64,000 nucleotides of DNA from assembly GCF_000400465.1 (NCBI RefSeq), contig NW_008806274.1:682001-746000 (forward strand), given 5' to 3'. Each line of letters begins with the position of its first letter. Position 1 is the stretch's first letter. The translations under genes were made by a program, and so were the position numbers. Shown here in pieces: positions 54,033 to 64,000 of this stretch. Source of the stretch: Wallemia ichthyophaga EXF-994. Lineage: Eukaryota > Basidiomycota > Wallemiomycetes > Wallemiales > Wallemiaceae. The notes below the pieces were generated by a model. It was not told the DNA's origin, did not search any database, and saw only the letters and a program-made list of their open reading frames with translations.

Positions 54033-55711
54033 ATGGTGAATAGCCATAGAGACGCATTCTTCAAGAATCCATCAGAGTTTATACAATCCATCTACGACAA
54101 ACACGGGGCTGAGGGTATTGAGGAGAGGATAAAGGATGAGTTCCACAGCCTTGTTCTTCTCCCCGGCGATATGGACTCTATTGCACGCTTAGACGAACCA
54201 TCTAGCGATAATCACTACAACACTCTCGTCAGATGGACTGCTATGGTCCAGGATACTGGCTACGGCACTGAGATGTACCTGTCGACATCAGCCACCAACA
54301 AATGTCTTGTCTACGGCGCAAATGAGGATGAGGTGGGTGCGAGTCCCTAAACGCGAGTAAAACACGTTCTCAGACGTGACAAAAGGAAGTGCAATACGTA
54401 AACGATTCTGATGCTCTATCGCGGATACGCGAACGTACGAATGTCTACGCTGTCGAAATTCCCGGTGACAATCGCAGTCGTAGTCGCAGTCAAAGACGCG
54501 ACCTGCCAACAGGACCAAAGCACAAGTTCCCTTTGGATGGCGTCGACGACTCTCTAGGGGTGCTATTGAAGGTGCGTTACGTTGCGTGTCTTGTTAATTC
54601 TCACCCGGCTCACAACTTTCATTTCACAACTCAGATATACGACAATGATCTCGCCAGCTCACTGCGTCCAGCCACCAACTACGAATTTGTCGGCATCCTC
54701 GGCAAATCCGCCCTTCCACGGACACTCGACTCTATCGAGGATGACGGTGCGCAGGAGTATATTGTACCGTCTCTACACGTCGTATACGCGCAACCGTGCT
54801 TCAATAAGCAGACCAAAAGGGTTGAAAACAGGGGTGTTTGTGAGAGTCTACTGAATTGGCTCAAAGATGAGGTGTTCGACGGTGATGAACTTGCCGCTTA
54901 CTACCTCCTGCTCGCTCTGGTGTCTCAGACGCAGAACCGCAAGGCTGGCTCACCAATTGGAACATTACCCATAACGCTTTCGTATCCCGAGAGTGAAAGC
55001 CACAGCAACGCCAGCAAGGCACCGCCCAAGATCCTCAAAGCTGTTCAAATACTATCTAACCTTTCAGCACACATCCCACTTTCTATCGAGAACCTCAACA
55101 GTCGCCGTCTGTATCCTTTCTCAAATGGGGATGACCTCCACAGTGGAAGTCTTCAACTCTCACCCTCCACAGTGCTAATTCTCGACGAAAGATTCTTGGG
55201 CCAAGGTACACTGCAAGATACCGGAGTTCGGAATGTCCATTCTATACAGAACGTGATCCAGTCGCAGAAATTGGAATATGGTTTCCCCTTCTCGTCTTTT
55301 GCATTTGATACTGATCTCATAGGCGTAGTGTTGACAGACCACTCCAAGTCTATTATACCAGGCACAGTGCATATTAAGCTGCGCGGCACACCTGAGCAGC
55401 TGTGTGGAGAGTTGGCTATACCGGACGATGCAGAGTTGTGGAGGGAGTTCATCCTCCAATCGAGATGCAAGAGTGTTGCCATTCCTGACAACATATCCAA
55501 CCTCATCCAGCAGTCTTTCGTCGATGAGCGACAAACTCACAAACAGGCTGGTCTTTCCGGAGAAGGTACATCTTCAGATGACTTGGGCAGGAGGATCACC
55601 ATGGCCAGATTGCTCACGTCGCTCGATGATTTCGATAAGAGTGACATGAACGAGCGTCATTGGGGGTTGATTACAAGGCTAGAAAAAGATAGAGAATCTA
55701 GAGGTGTTTGA
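54033..55711 (+). CDS. MCMBP: MCM-complex-binding protein (MCMBP/ETG1)
   Basis: Exons 54033-54332, 54386-54571, 54635-55711; 520 aa. Family features: FKNPSEFIQSIYD start, RWTAMVQDTGYGTEMY (OB-like), DDSLGVLLKIYDND, LLNWLKDEVFDGDELAAYYLLLALVSQ, and VLILDERFLGQGTL in the AAA-like end. MCMBP binds MCM helicase subunits and helps their loading or unloading. The second intron (54572-54634, 63 nt) is in frame without a stop and so lies concealed in a longer ORF. The first acceptor is at AAAAG (54385); the nearer CAG would bring a stop. Confidence 0.88.
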
Positions 55712-55755
55712 GGATGTTTAATTGTATTGCATTGCTATACCAATTTATCATATTT

Positions 55756-57720
55756 TTAATCCATACTGCGCCTTATTTCAGCATTCCAGAAAGTAAATAT
55801 GTCCATTTCGTGTGGCATTTCTAGCCACTCGCTCACCCACTTATAGAATCGGTCGACGTCGGCGGATTTATTGAACGAATCAAGTGCAAACAACTGACTA
55901 TGATGGTCGACGGATTTAGATGACGATGATGCCCCGATGATGCGCTTGATATCAGATATGAACATGGGCGATATGCTCTCATTGAGCGCTATTATGCATC
56001 TGAATAGCGTAGGTTTAGAAGGAGCCATGCCCAGCTCTCGCATCCAACTCAAAGCTTGAAGGATGAGGTTGGTGTTTTCGTACGACCCGCCAGAAGATCG
56101 TCTCTCGAATAACATCTTGACATATGCATCAAAATGCTCACTCTTGATTGAAACGCTCGTTAAATCAATCTCTGGTGTAGATTTGGTGAGGAGATTATCC
56201 CAATTTCCAGCACTGTACGTTAGCGTGACTGGCGCATTGACAGAGTGTAAATGAGGAAATTGACTCAAGAGAAGTCCTCTGAAAACACCTTCGATCCTCC
56301 TCCAAAACATCTCCGAGTGCTCAAGAACATCACTGTGATGACCAAGTGTCAAATCGCGCAGCTCCGCCCTAAACCCTCTTCCAAGTTCTTTGATGTGATA
56401 TTTGAGTGAATTGTTGTGATAAGCTTCTACTATGAAATATTTGCACGGATATAGTCCCCCAATACCCCCCTTAAACTTGCTGTGCTGGTTAAAGGATGCC
56501 TTCAACGTTATTTCAAACGTCGACGAATTCGGCGCTACTTTCCACCTTCCGCGCAGTAAAGCACTCCAAACCCACCACACACCGTATTTTTCACGCCTGA
56601 ATGCCAGACTGTTGAGAAGGGGATGTACAACGCCTATTGCGTATTTACCTGCGTACTCATCTAGTAACTCGACGGCCTCGTTGTACAAACCTAGCTGTGA
56701 GTAGGATTGTATTACTGGTTTGAGCATTCCATTTAAATGCTGCTGGTTGTGAAAGTGATATTGAGGTTGGATGAGCTTGTATATACCAATCACATCATAG
56801 TACAACCTCCTCAACGCTAAACCACGCATTATAGACGCATATCCTATACTTTTTGATGAATCTGGCAGTGAATTGAGCATTTCGAGCAATCTGCTAGGCG
56901 TGAATTGGTTCGATTTGGCCATTATACCGAGTATAGACAGCTTGGCTTTGTCCGAGTAGCTGTTTGTGTCTAGACTGTTATAATAAGCTTCTGCTGCCAT
57001 AACATCATCTTCCAGCGCTGATATGAAAGTCGATTGTGCACATTTCCACTGATAGGTGGAAACGTTTGGAATTTTCCCGATCTGTTCCAAATACACCTGC
57101 GATTCATTCACACTGCCTCTTTTCGCGGAAACCTTCAAAGCCTGATAGAGGATATCGAAGTCAGGTGAGATACCAGCATCGTACATCCTCTGCCACAATT
57201 TGATCGTGAAAGATGAATCACGCCATTGCATCTTTTTCGACCAAATGACAGTGAGGATTGAGTGATTGAATTTAACGCCCTGCTCAATCATTCTGTCGAC
57301 GACATCCAACAGCAGCGTCTGTCGTAGTTTGTCGTCCATGTTATGTGGTCTGTGGATGAATCTAATAAGTTTGTAGTACTCCTTGGTATTTAAATTGGGC
57401 TGTGAAAGCAGCATATGTACGGCTTGCTTCCAAACGCCCTCTCGACTGATGTCGTTGTACGAGATATATCTCAGGTTTTGGAGTCCAATTGATAACCGTG
57501 AATGCGATGGGAGTGATGGCCACCTCTGTAGCAAGTCATGGTGGAATTTAATAGCTTCGTTTGGATTCTCATACGCTGTTTTCGTGTACTGGAGGAGATC
57601 TCGCGGCCAGTGTGCTTTGTAGATATCAATGTCGCTATTATTGATGTTGGGTATTTCAGTAGTGTAGTAGCATACGCTACTCGCTCGCAGTCGTAGCGCG
57701 TAGCGCGTGCATTGTAGCAT
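55756..57720 (-). CDS. mitochondrial PPR-like protein
   Basis: Intronless, 654 aa. The N-terminus MLQCTRYALRLRASSVCYYT is an Arg-rich mitochondrial presequence. The body is a run of helix pairs of PPR type (TIKLWQRMYDAGISPDFDIL; LYNEAVELLDEYAGKYAIG; SYENTNLILQALSWMRELGM). PPR proteins bind organellar RNA for processing, stability or translation. The target is unknown. It is 99 bp downstream of NOC2 in the same direction. Confidence 0.75.
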   Translation of the reverse strand: MLQCTRYALRLRASSVCYYTTEIPNINNSDIDIYKAHWPRDLLQYTKTAYENPNEAIKFHHDLLQRWPSLPSHSRLSIGLQNLRYISYNDISREGVWKQAVHMLLSQPNLNTKEYYKLIRFIHRPHNMDDKLRQTLLLDVVDRMIEQGVKFNHSILTVIWSKKMQWRDSSFTIKLWQRMYDAGISPDFDILYQALKVSAKRGSVNESQVYLEQIGKIPNVSTYQWKCAQSTFISALEDDVMAAEAYYNSLDTNSYSDKAKLSILGIMAKSNQFTPSRLLEMLNSLPDSSKSIGYASIMRGLALRRLYYDVIGIYKLIQPQYHFHNQQHLNGMLKPVIQSYSQLGLYNEAVELLDEYAGKYAIGVVHPLLNSLAFRREKYGVWWVWSALLRGRWKVAPNSSTFEITLKASFNQHSKFKGGIGGLYPCKYFIVEAYHNNSLKYHIKELGRGFRAELRDLTLGHHSDVLEHSEMFWRRIEGVFRGLLLSQFPHLHSVNAPVTLTYSAGNWDNLLTKSTPEIDLTSVSIKSEHFDAYVKMLFERRSSGGSYENTNLILQALSWMRELGMAPSKPTLFRCIIALNESISPMFISDIKRIIGASSSSKSVDHHSQLFALDSFNKSADVDRFYKWVSEWLEMPHEMDIFTFWNAEIRRSMD

Positions 57721-57819
57721 TGAGATGATGGTTGTAAGAAGAGAAGACAGAACGGAGAAGCTCGTGTAATAAATATTCTATGTATAATTAACCATGAATA
57801 CAAAACAAAATAACGCTTT

Positions 57820-60082
57820 CTACTCTTCATCCTCGTCCATTTCAACCTCCTCGTCGTCCTCATCGCCATCCTCCTCCTCAGCATCAGGCGCAGCCTCGAG
57901 ATCGCTGTCATCATCCTTAATCTCCACCGACTGCGTGCGTTTCTGCTCTCTCGCCTTCCTCAATATCTTAACAAAAGCGCCGAGAGTGGTTGATTCAACT
58001 GAAGTGCTTTCCAAAAATCGATCAATCTGTCCTCTTTCACCGGGACTGAAGTCTATCTTGACTCTCTCATTCTCGATAAACTTAGCCTGTGCCTCCAGTC
58101 TCTCGACCAGTGACTTGAATTGACCGACAACTTTCTGTCCAGAAGGGCACTTTTTCATCGTTTTTCTGAGTATATGCACGACAGGTACGATCGATTCTGG
58201 GAACGCGATACTCGTGCCTATTGTCATGAATGCTTCTGCGAGAATATATATGAGTTCATCCGCCAATTCCTCGACATAGACGCGAGTGCGACTGTACGAC
58301 GTTGGTACTCTAATATAAAATTCAAAGTCTATAGGCTTCAAGGTGGACTTTTTAGGCGCGCGTTTGAATTCTGCAGATGAAAGTATCTCTAATAGCGGCG
58401 CTGAGATTGGTATGTACGCTCCGGTGCGCTGCTCCAGTCTCAGCAACGATCTCAGCATGTGGAAGCGCAGTGGGAAGTATCTCGAAGTTGGCACGAGACG
58501 CACAGCACCCAAACTAACCTGCACCAAAGGATAGATTAACGCTTGGAGTTCAGACTCAGGTGCTGTCTTGTCGTTCGCTAAGCTCAATACTAAGCTCCAG
58601 AAATCGACACAATGAACATATTGCCAATTGTATACCTGTTTAAAAGATTCTTTAATTTTAGTTTTCATTGATCCTCTGAGCAGTATCGCAAGTTGTCTTA
58701 TGTAACCAAATGCTTGCTGATAGGATGCACCGTGGTCGAGTGTGTACAATTCCACAGCCGTGTTTTTCATGAGATTAATCTGTGGCAGGGTGTGAATGCT
58801 AGTTTGTTTGCATGCTCTGACGAATGTGAGGTATGTTGACTGGGAGGAGGTTTAATGAGACTTTTGTTGTAAGCAGTGTGCTCACCTTCAAAACTAGATC
58901 TACTACACTGGCATCACCAGCCAAGGCAATCTTGCGTACGGACATATACGCTGCGATACGAACACTATCGGTGGCGGAAGACCACAAATCGAGGAGAGTC
59001 TTGAGCAGAGACTTTATACCTTTCCTCCCACCGACTATGTATGGAATAATCTTACCAACCTCACTAACGGCGACTTTGAGAATACCGCCGTCATCTTCAC
59101 TCTCCTCGTCGAGGTTGTCAGACGTAGCAGGGAAATGTGATATCAAGTATAGGGCGCTGTTGACGTAGGTTGAGAGTAGCTTAGGGAGGATAGAGTTAGG
59201 GGATGGTGAGATTTTAAATCTACCATTATCGAGCTCCTTACACGGCCAATGGTGGTTAAGGACTATGGGGGTGAATTTGAAAGTAGTGAGAATGACTTTA
59301 TTGAAAAGATCAGCCGACTCGATGTCGTAAGTAAAGTTTTGAGATTGCTTTTTAGGCATGTCTTCAAAGTCAGTTGAGAAGGCGGCAGATCTGAAGGCAA
59401 GGATGAGCTTTTTGAAGGACCTCAAGCTACGATGGTGGATGATAGCCCTTTGCCAATCTCTGAGCATCTTTTTGGTAAGCTTTGTCGTAGATCTCTTCTT
59501 CTCGCCGTCAAATTCAGCTAAAGCAGCGGCCTCCTCGTCATCAGAATCCTCGGGTACGGACTTTTCATTCAGGTCATCCTGGTCATCGTCAGAGCCATTG
59601 AATTGTAACAATTCATTATCATTCTCCTTTAAGAATTTGTAGAATTCTGGATCAGTTTTGCTGAGGTTTTTGATTGCTTCGGTGTGAGACTTTTCATCGA
59701 GTTCAGCGTCAGAGTTTTCAGCCTCAGCGTCTGAGACGTTAACGCCTTCGGAGCCATCGGAGTCATCGGCGTCATCATCATTGTCATCACCACTAAGTTG
59801 CATATTGAGTACGTCGTCAACGTTTTGAGAGTGAGAGTGATCAGGGAGATCGTCATCCTCGCTTTCTTCAGCGTTTGAGTCAATCTCAGGTTGATTTGCA
59901 GAATCATTTGATTGGTCAGGGTTATTCTTATTCTTTGGCTTATGATCCTTCTTTGCCTGGGCCTTCTTCTGTCTAACATCACGCTTATCCTTGACAGCTT
60001 TTACTTTCTTACGATTATCAAGCTGATTCTTTAATTTACCCGATTGAGAGAATTTCTTTGTCTGTTTGCCCAATTTAGCCAT
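57820..60082 (-). CDS. NOC2: nucleolar complex protein Noc2
   Basis: Exons 58886-60082 and 57820-58839; 738 aa. Lys-rich nucleolar start (KLGKQTKKFSQSGKLKNQ) and acidic stretches, then the Noc2 domain: PEFYKFLKENDNELLQF, YLTFVRACKQTSIHTLPQIN, DHGASYQQAFGYIRQLAILL, KQVYNWQYVHCVDFWSLVLS and SRYFPLRFHMLRSL. The acidic tail ends in Asp/Glu runs. Noc2 pairs with Noc1 or Noc3 in pre-60S assembly and transport. The correct acceptor is CCCAG at 58840; the first ORF reads past the donor. Confidence 0.94.
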
Positions 60083-60158
60083 GGTGGTTGGTGAATACGA
60101 GTATGAAATGATAAATTTTGGTATAAAGAGTTACACGAGTTGTAATATCACTTTATCT

Positions 60159-60918
60159 TTACGTATTAGCTACTGTATTTTTATTCTCTTTACCGGATTC
60201 AGTCTCCACAGCTTGACCACTCTTACCCTCAATCTTATCAGCAGCTTCTTCGGCTTGTAGCGCAACATCGTTAAGCTCTTCGAAAGTAGCTGGTGCAGGT
60301 ACAGGTGGCAATTGTGAACCGCTTGCGACTGTACCTTTAGTTTCTGTGCCCCTGTAATGATTTATGAGTTAGAGGATAAATTTTCACCTTTACGAAGTGA
60401 TGAAACCCACCAATCAATAGCAACACGCGTAACACGAGGTTTGTCAACAAGAATACTTCTATTCAAGTGATCAAAATCGATTTCCGCAGGTGGATTCTCC
60501 TTTAATTCATCTGAATCATACTCATTGTGAACGTAGTAACCAACGCGTACAAACTCTTGATCACGATAGCTTGCAGTGAGTAAGAGAACAGTAACGCCTA
60601 GAATCTCTTCTTTTGGAATTTTATCGACACTTGGTGGATTCGCTTCGAAAGTGAAAGAGTTTACACCAACAGGGACAGGGCCAACGAGGCAGCTATCCAA
60701 TTCTTGATCAAAATTTACACTAGATGAGGATCCAACATAGATTAGCTTCCATTCCAAATCCTCTGGGAGATGAGAAATGCACTCAAATGTAACAGTGAAT
60801 TTGAATGGATCTGACCAGCGTGCGTTTGGATTTCCAACTTGAACGTCTCTGTCGGTTATGATTGAGTTAAAATCCTATAAACACGCGTAATTACCCACCT
60901 AATTGAAATAATCGACAT
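60159..60918 (-). CDS. ASF1: histone chaperone Asf1
   Basis: Exons 60899-60918, 60411-60848, 60159-60351; 216 aa. Sequence MSIISIRDVQVGNP, then FECISHLPEDLEWKLIYVGS, QELDSCLVGPVPVG, ILGVTVLLLTASYRDQEF and RVGYYVHNEYD are the conserved Asf1 immunoglobulin-fold core. The C-terminus is a short polar tail with acidic residues. Asf1 delivers H3-H4 dimers for nucleosome assembly. The first exon has 20 nt. Start codons of ASF1 and the divergent MICOS gene are 50 bp apart. Confidence 0.96.
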
Positions 60919-60968
60919 GACTGATTCCTTTCAAACGCCTTCAAGATTCCTTAGTTCTCAACAACGAA

Positions 60969-61636
60969 TATGACGTTGAAAGTTAGTTGGAATTTAAAAT
61001 AAATAAAAATCTAATTTATTCTTTAAGCCTTCTATTTACGATAATCCTAATAGCCAAGTTATTGTGACGGAAACTTCAAATGATTTGGTACACGTTATAG
61101 GTCAAGGTAGAGAGCTTTTACAGGATAAGCTAGGTAGTTGCAATGAATTTATAAGAAGTGGCGTTGATGGATTCATACGCTTCGAAGATTGCGTTAAAAG
61201 TGGGTGATTCGCAGTTGTTTACCATTTACACCCATTTAACCCTCCAAGTACAGCCCAATCTAATCAAATTTTGGATAAGAATGAGCAGTTATCACCAAAT
61301 ATCTTTTATATCGCAGTCGCCGGTCTCGGTGGTTCTATTTTAGCCAGAAACTCGAACATACTGATGAGATTATCATTACCACCTACAGCTGCTTTAGCTA
61401 CGTCATATCAATTACTCCCACAATCAACTTCAAACGGTTTCAACAAGCTAACTTCCATCGAGGAATCTAAATTCCCTCAACTACACAATCAAAGACTTGA
61501 ACTGAAAAAGTTCATCTCAAATAGCTTTATTGACACCAAAAACACTTTCAGCGGTTGGAATGACCTTGTTCAACAAAACACAAACAAAGGGTTTGATAAG
61601 ATTCAAGAAATGACTGGATTTAGAGTTGGTAATTAG
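60969..61636 (+). CDS. MIC27: MICOS subunit MIC26/MIC27 (apolipoprotein-O-like)
   Basis: Exons 60969-60980, 61028-61199, 61254-61636; 188 aa. The first exon codes only MTLK, then PSIYDNPNSQVIVTE as in the family. After a helical part comes the diagnostic membrane hairpin LSPNIFYIAVAGLGGSILARNSNILMRL, followed by a second hydrophobic stretch (PTAALATSYQLLP). MIC26/27 proteins sit in the mitochondrial inner membrane at crista junctions and bind cardiolipin. The second intron uses the acceptor TACAG at 61253, not the nearer CAAG, to keep the frame. Confidence 0.88.
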
Positions 61637-61648
61637 ATATTTTGATAG

Positions 61649-62896
61649 CTAGAATGATATATTGTCTTTGACACTTTGTTGGATTGCTGAGGTTGTTGAG
61701 TGTACATTTTCCCATATCACCCTCACCGCATAATCTGGTTTGTTCTCTTGAATTTTTTCATCTGAGACTTTGTTAAGGTGGCAGCATAAATCGGCTAAAC
61801 TTGAACGCATTTGATTTTCATTAGAATCGCTAACCGATTCCTTCTGATAGCCAGCAACCTTGCACCACTCACCCTCCTCTTCACGTGACAGACACGCCAT
61901 TCTTAGCGCCATCAGCGTCCTCTGCGATGGCCACGCAGGTGCAGGATACAGATGTAGAGTGTAGTCATCCCACAAATCATTCTCTTGCAACTGGTCTCTC
62001 TTCCAATCCTCTTTAATCAATTGTTTCACCAAATCACTAATGTTCACCTCTGTGAAAGCGTTCTTCTCCCACCCCAGCACAAAACCATACTCTGCGAGAA
62101 GAAAGTCATCACTATGAGGGCCATACATGAAACATATCTCTGTATCTGGTGGTATAGTATGAGTTGAGTTATTAACAAGTTCATAACCGCCTTCGCGCAA
62201 AGGAATTTCAGGTTTTGGGAGGGCGTTGAAGAGGTTTGTAGTGTTGGGCGAGGGCGAGGAGTGATTGAGAAGGTCGAGATAGGGGCACAGAGAGAGCTGC
62301 GAATCTTTCTCCACGTCCTGGATTGGATAGTAGAGGCAGCGGGTGTTGACGACGAGCCACGCCCATTTGAACACCTCTGCGATTGGCTGTGTGTGTTTCT
62401 GTATCAGTAACTTTGACGCCTCGAAATGACTCCTAAAAGCCGCGAAATCACTCTCAAACCGGTGTGAGACATGTTCAACCAATTTTCGAACGTGGATGGG
62501 CAGCCTGTCTAGCTTCTCCTGTGGCCAGCACAATGGATGGAACGAGAAATCGGCTGGGAGTGTATCGAGATAGGGCGATTCGAGACGCGTGCACTCCAAA
62601 TCGCCCATTCTAAGCCGTGTGAGGTGAGAAGAGAGGATTTGGAAACTGGTGAGAGAGCGCGGATAGCGTTGTCGGATGGATTCAGACTCCACATTCAGCA
62701 AACACTGCTTGGGGATAAATAGAAAGACTTCCGCTGGCTTGTCGCGTGTAAGTGGGCATCAGCACAGCCAAACTAAACCAACGTGTACGTGGGTGCTGGT
62801 GAGGAGAGAGTATCCGCCGTGGCTTGTGAATTGCGGCCGTAGTGCAGTCACTGCACCGTAATCGGCCACTAAACTATCTTGGAATCGATCCACCAT
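61649..62896 (-). CDS. SET-domain protein lysine methyltransferase (SETD3/RKM class)
   Basis: Exons 62783-62896 and 61649-62737; 400 aa. The SET fold is split by an insert of about 90 residues: N-SET with GGYSLLTSTHVHPAEVFLFIP, then after the insert PYLDLLNHSSPSPNT (N-H-S for S-adenosylmethionine and substrate) and EICFMYGPHSDDFLLAEYGF (the C-SET Tyr region). A Rubisco-LSMT-like C-terminal helical domain follows. Enzymes of this class methylate non-histone proteins such as ribosomal proteins or elongation factors. The donor at 62782 (GTTGGT) was chosen for best alignment; CAC|GTACAC six bases earlier is also in frame. Confidence 0.88.
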
Positions 62897-62982
62897 CGTC
62901 GAGTGAGATAAAGCGGGTTTTCTGGGTATTTGAATAGCAAATTATAATTCAATTTATATTACGAATTAACTTTAATCTTCCC

Positions 62983-64000
62983 ATGTCCAATTCTCTCGAA
63001 ACTGAAATCATGCCCGCGCCGCCGCCGCCGCCTGGGAAGCAGGGCAGCAATCTATACCACAAACTAGAGAAGTTAGAGGAAGCAAAGTGGGTTAAGGGGG
63101 ATGATGAAGACGCCGCACCAGCTTACGCGCCACACAGTCCATCTCCCCCTCCCGAAGCGCGTGCGGGAGAAGGTCAAGGGGAAGGTGAGCGAGAGCGGGA
63201 GATGGAGCAGAAGCAGAAGCAGCAGCAGCGAGAAGGGGAACAAGGAGAAGCGATGCCATACAACGCCAGCGCTGTGATGCCGCAAGCGTATCCGGCGCGA
63301 TATACCAAACCGAGCACATCGCTAGCTCCGCATGTGAAGAAGAGCGCGCGCAAGCAAACTCAAACTAACGCGCACACTCTCAACAACAATCATGAGTGGT
63401 GTGACGCGTGTGGAGGTGAAGGGCGCGTTATCATGTGCGATGGTTGCGACAGCTCCTTCCATGCTAGCTGCTTCGATCCTCCGATGGATATGGGCGAGGT
63501 GGAACTAGGCGAAGATGCAGCGTGGTATTGCCGCACTTGTGCACATGCCAAAAGTCAATCTCACCCTCACTCCAACTCCAACTCCACCCAGCCATCCCAT
63601 TGGGTTGGCCAGCTTTGCCATGCGCGCGATACATCCAACCCTACGTCATTCAGTCTACCGGTGGGTATACGCAACTATTTCGTCGGCGGTAGGTGCCTCG
63701 ATTGGGTTGCGATAACGCGCTAACTGTAAACACCACGCACAGTCGAAACAGCCCATGATGGGTCTTACTCCACTTCGAACGACTCGAAACCGGTGAAAAC
63801 GGATCGTTTCGGCGCAGCGCTGACGGAACGCGAAGCATACCCAACGCGAGACAAGAATGGTGGGGTAGTGAGGTGTTACAGGTGTCAAGGCACAGCAGCG
63901 CCAGCGTTGAGTGAGAGTGGGGATGTTGAGAGTGGCGGGAGTGTTAATAGCAATAGCAAAAGCAATAGCAAAGACACCCCCAATAATACCAGCAAACACA
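62983..64000 (+). CDS. RCO1: Rco1-like PHD-finger protein, truncated by window edge
   Basis: Exon 1 62983-63688, exon 2 from 63743 to beyond 64000. After a Pro/Gln/Glu-rich start comes a PHD finger (C4HC3): CDACGGEGRVIMCDGC, SFHASCFDPPMD, WYCRTC. Then SFSLPVGIRNYFVGVETAHDGSY matches the segment after the PHD in yeast Rco1 and S. pombe Cph1/2, subunits of the Rpd3S/Clr6-II histone deacetylase that represses spurious transcription in gene bodies. The remaining C-terminus is outside the window. The start is 86 bp from the divergent SET gene. Confidence 0.8.

Noticed and set aside
1-64000. CRISPR arrays, insertion sequences, rRNA genes
   Set aside because: None seen; the window is eukaryotic nuclear DNA.

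Overview
This window is nuclear DNA from a fungus with a compact genome, most likely a basidiomycete. The evidence is short spliceosomal introns (mostly 45-60 nt, GTGAGT/GTGGGT-type donors, CTAAC or CTGAC branch sites just before the ac-ceptor), intron-bearing tRNA genes, and a set of fungal housekeeping families (Byr4-type scaffold, Pho80-type cyclin, Rco1-type PHD protein, Snd2, Lcl3, full-length XMAP215). A small early-branching basidiomycete such as Wallemia would fit, but that is an inference from architecture, not a database result. About 38 protein-coding genes and 3 tRNA genes can be supported. Exon structures below were rebuilt by hand and each chain was checked for frame.

Layout. 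1-12 kb: a Byr4-like septation regulator cut by the window edge, a tRNA-Met with a 30-nt intron, NOT3 (CCR4-NOT), a small membrane protein, ETFRF1/LYRM5, PEX11, SND2/TMEM208, mitoribosomal bL19m, two uncharacterised proteins, a GPATCH11-like G-patch protein and FAF1 (rRNA processing). 12-23 kb: a looser, more accessory stretch with a tRNA-Leu(CAG), an orphan gene, a tRNA-Asn beside a retrotransposon relic, an aldo-keto reductase with a perfect CRE in its promoter, a Pho80-type cyclin, a mitochondrial-type repeat protein, MOB1, a hidden small membrane-protein gene and about 1.5 kb without a recognisable gene. 22-30 kb: a tubby/DUF6593-like protein, a full-size ABCB transporter, a glycerol-3-phosphate acyltransferase and a GNAT acetyltransferase. 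30-42 kb: the 2150-residue XMAP215/Alp14 microtubule polymerase, an alpha/beta hydrolase and an EST1/SMG6 PIN nuclease. 42-64 kb: a TPR membrane protein, CKS1, a large low-complexity protein, LCL3 nuclease, ADP/ATP carrier, CNS1, REI1, VCX1, MCMBP, a PPR-like protein, NOC2, ASF1, a MIC26/27 MICOS subunit, a SET-domain methyltransferase and an RCO1-like PHD protein running off the right edge.

No biosynthetic cluster, virus or CRISPR-like system is visible. The genes are mostly independent housekeeping functions. Themes that recur are mitochondria (bL19m, ETFRF1, MIC26/27, LCL3, AAC, TPR/PPR proteins), ribosome biogenesis (FAF1, REI1, NOC2) and cell-cycle control (Byr4-like, MOB1, CKS1, Pho80-like, MCMBP, XMAP215).

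The most striking feature is splicing around start codons. The XMAP215 initiator appears to be split AT|G by an intron, SND2 has a first coding exon that is only ATG, and the GPATCH11-like gene seems to have a 4-nt first exon with a GC-AG intron. At least nine gene pairs are head to head with about 130 bp or less between start codons, and one pair has start codons that overlap.
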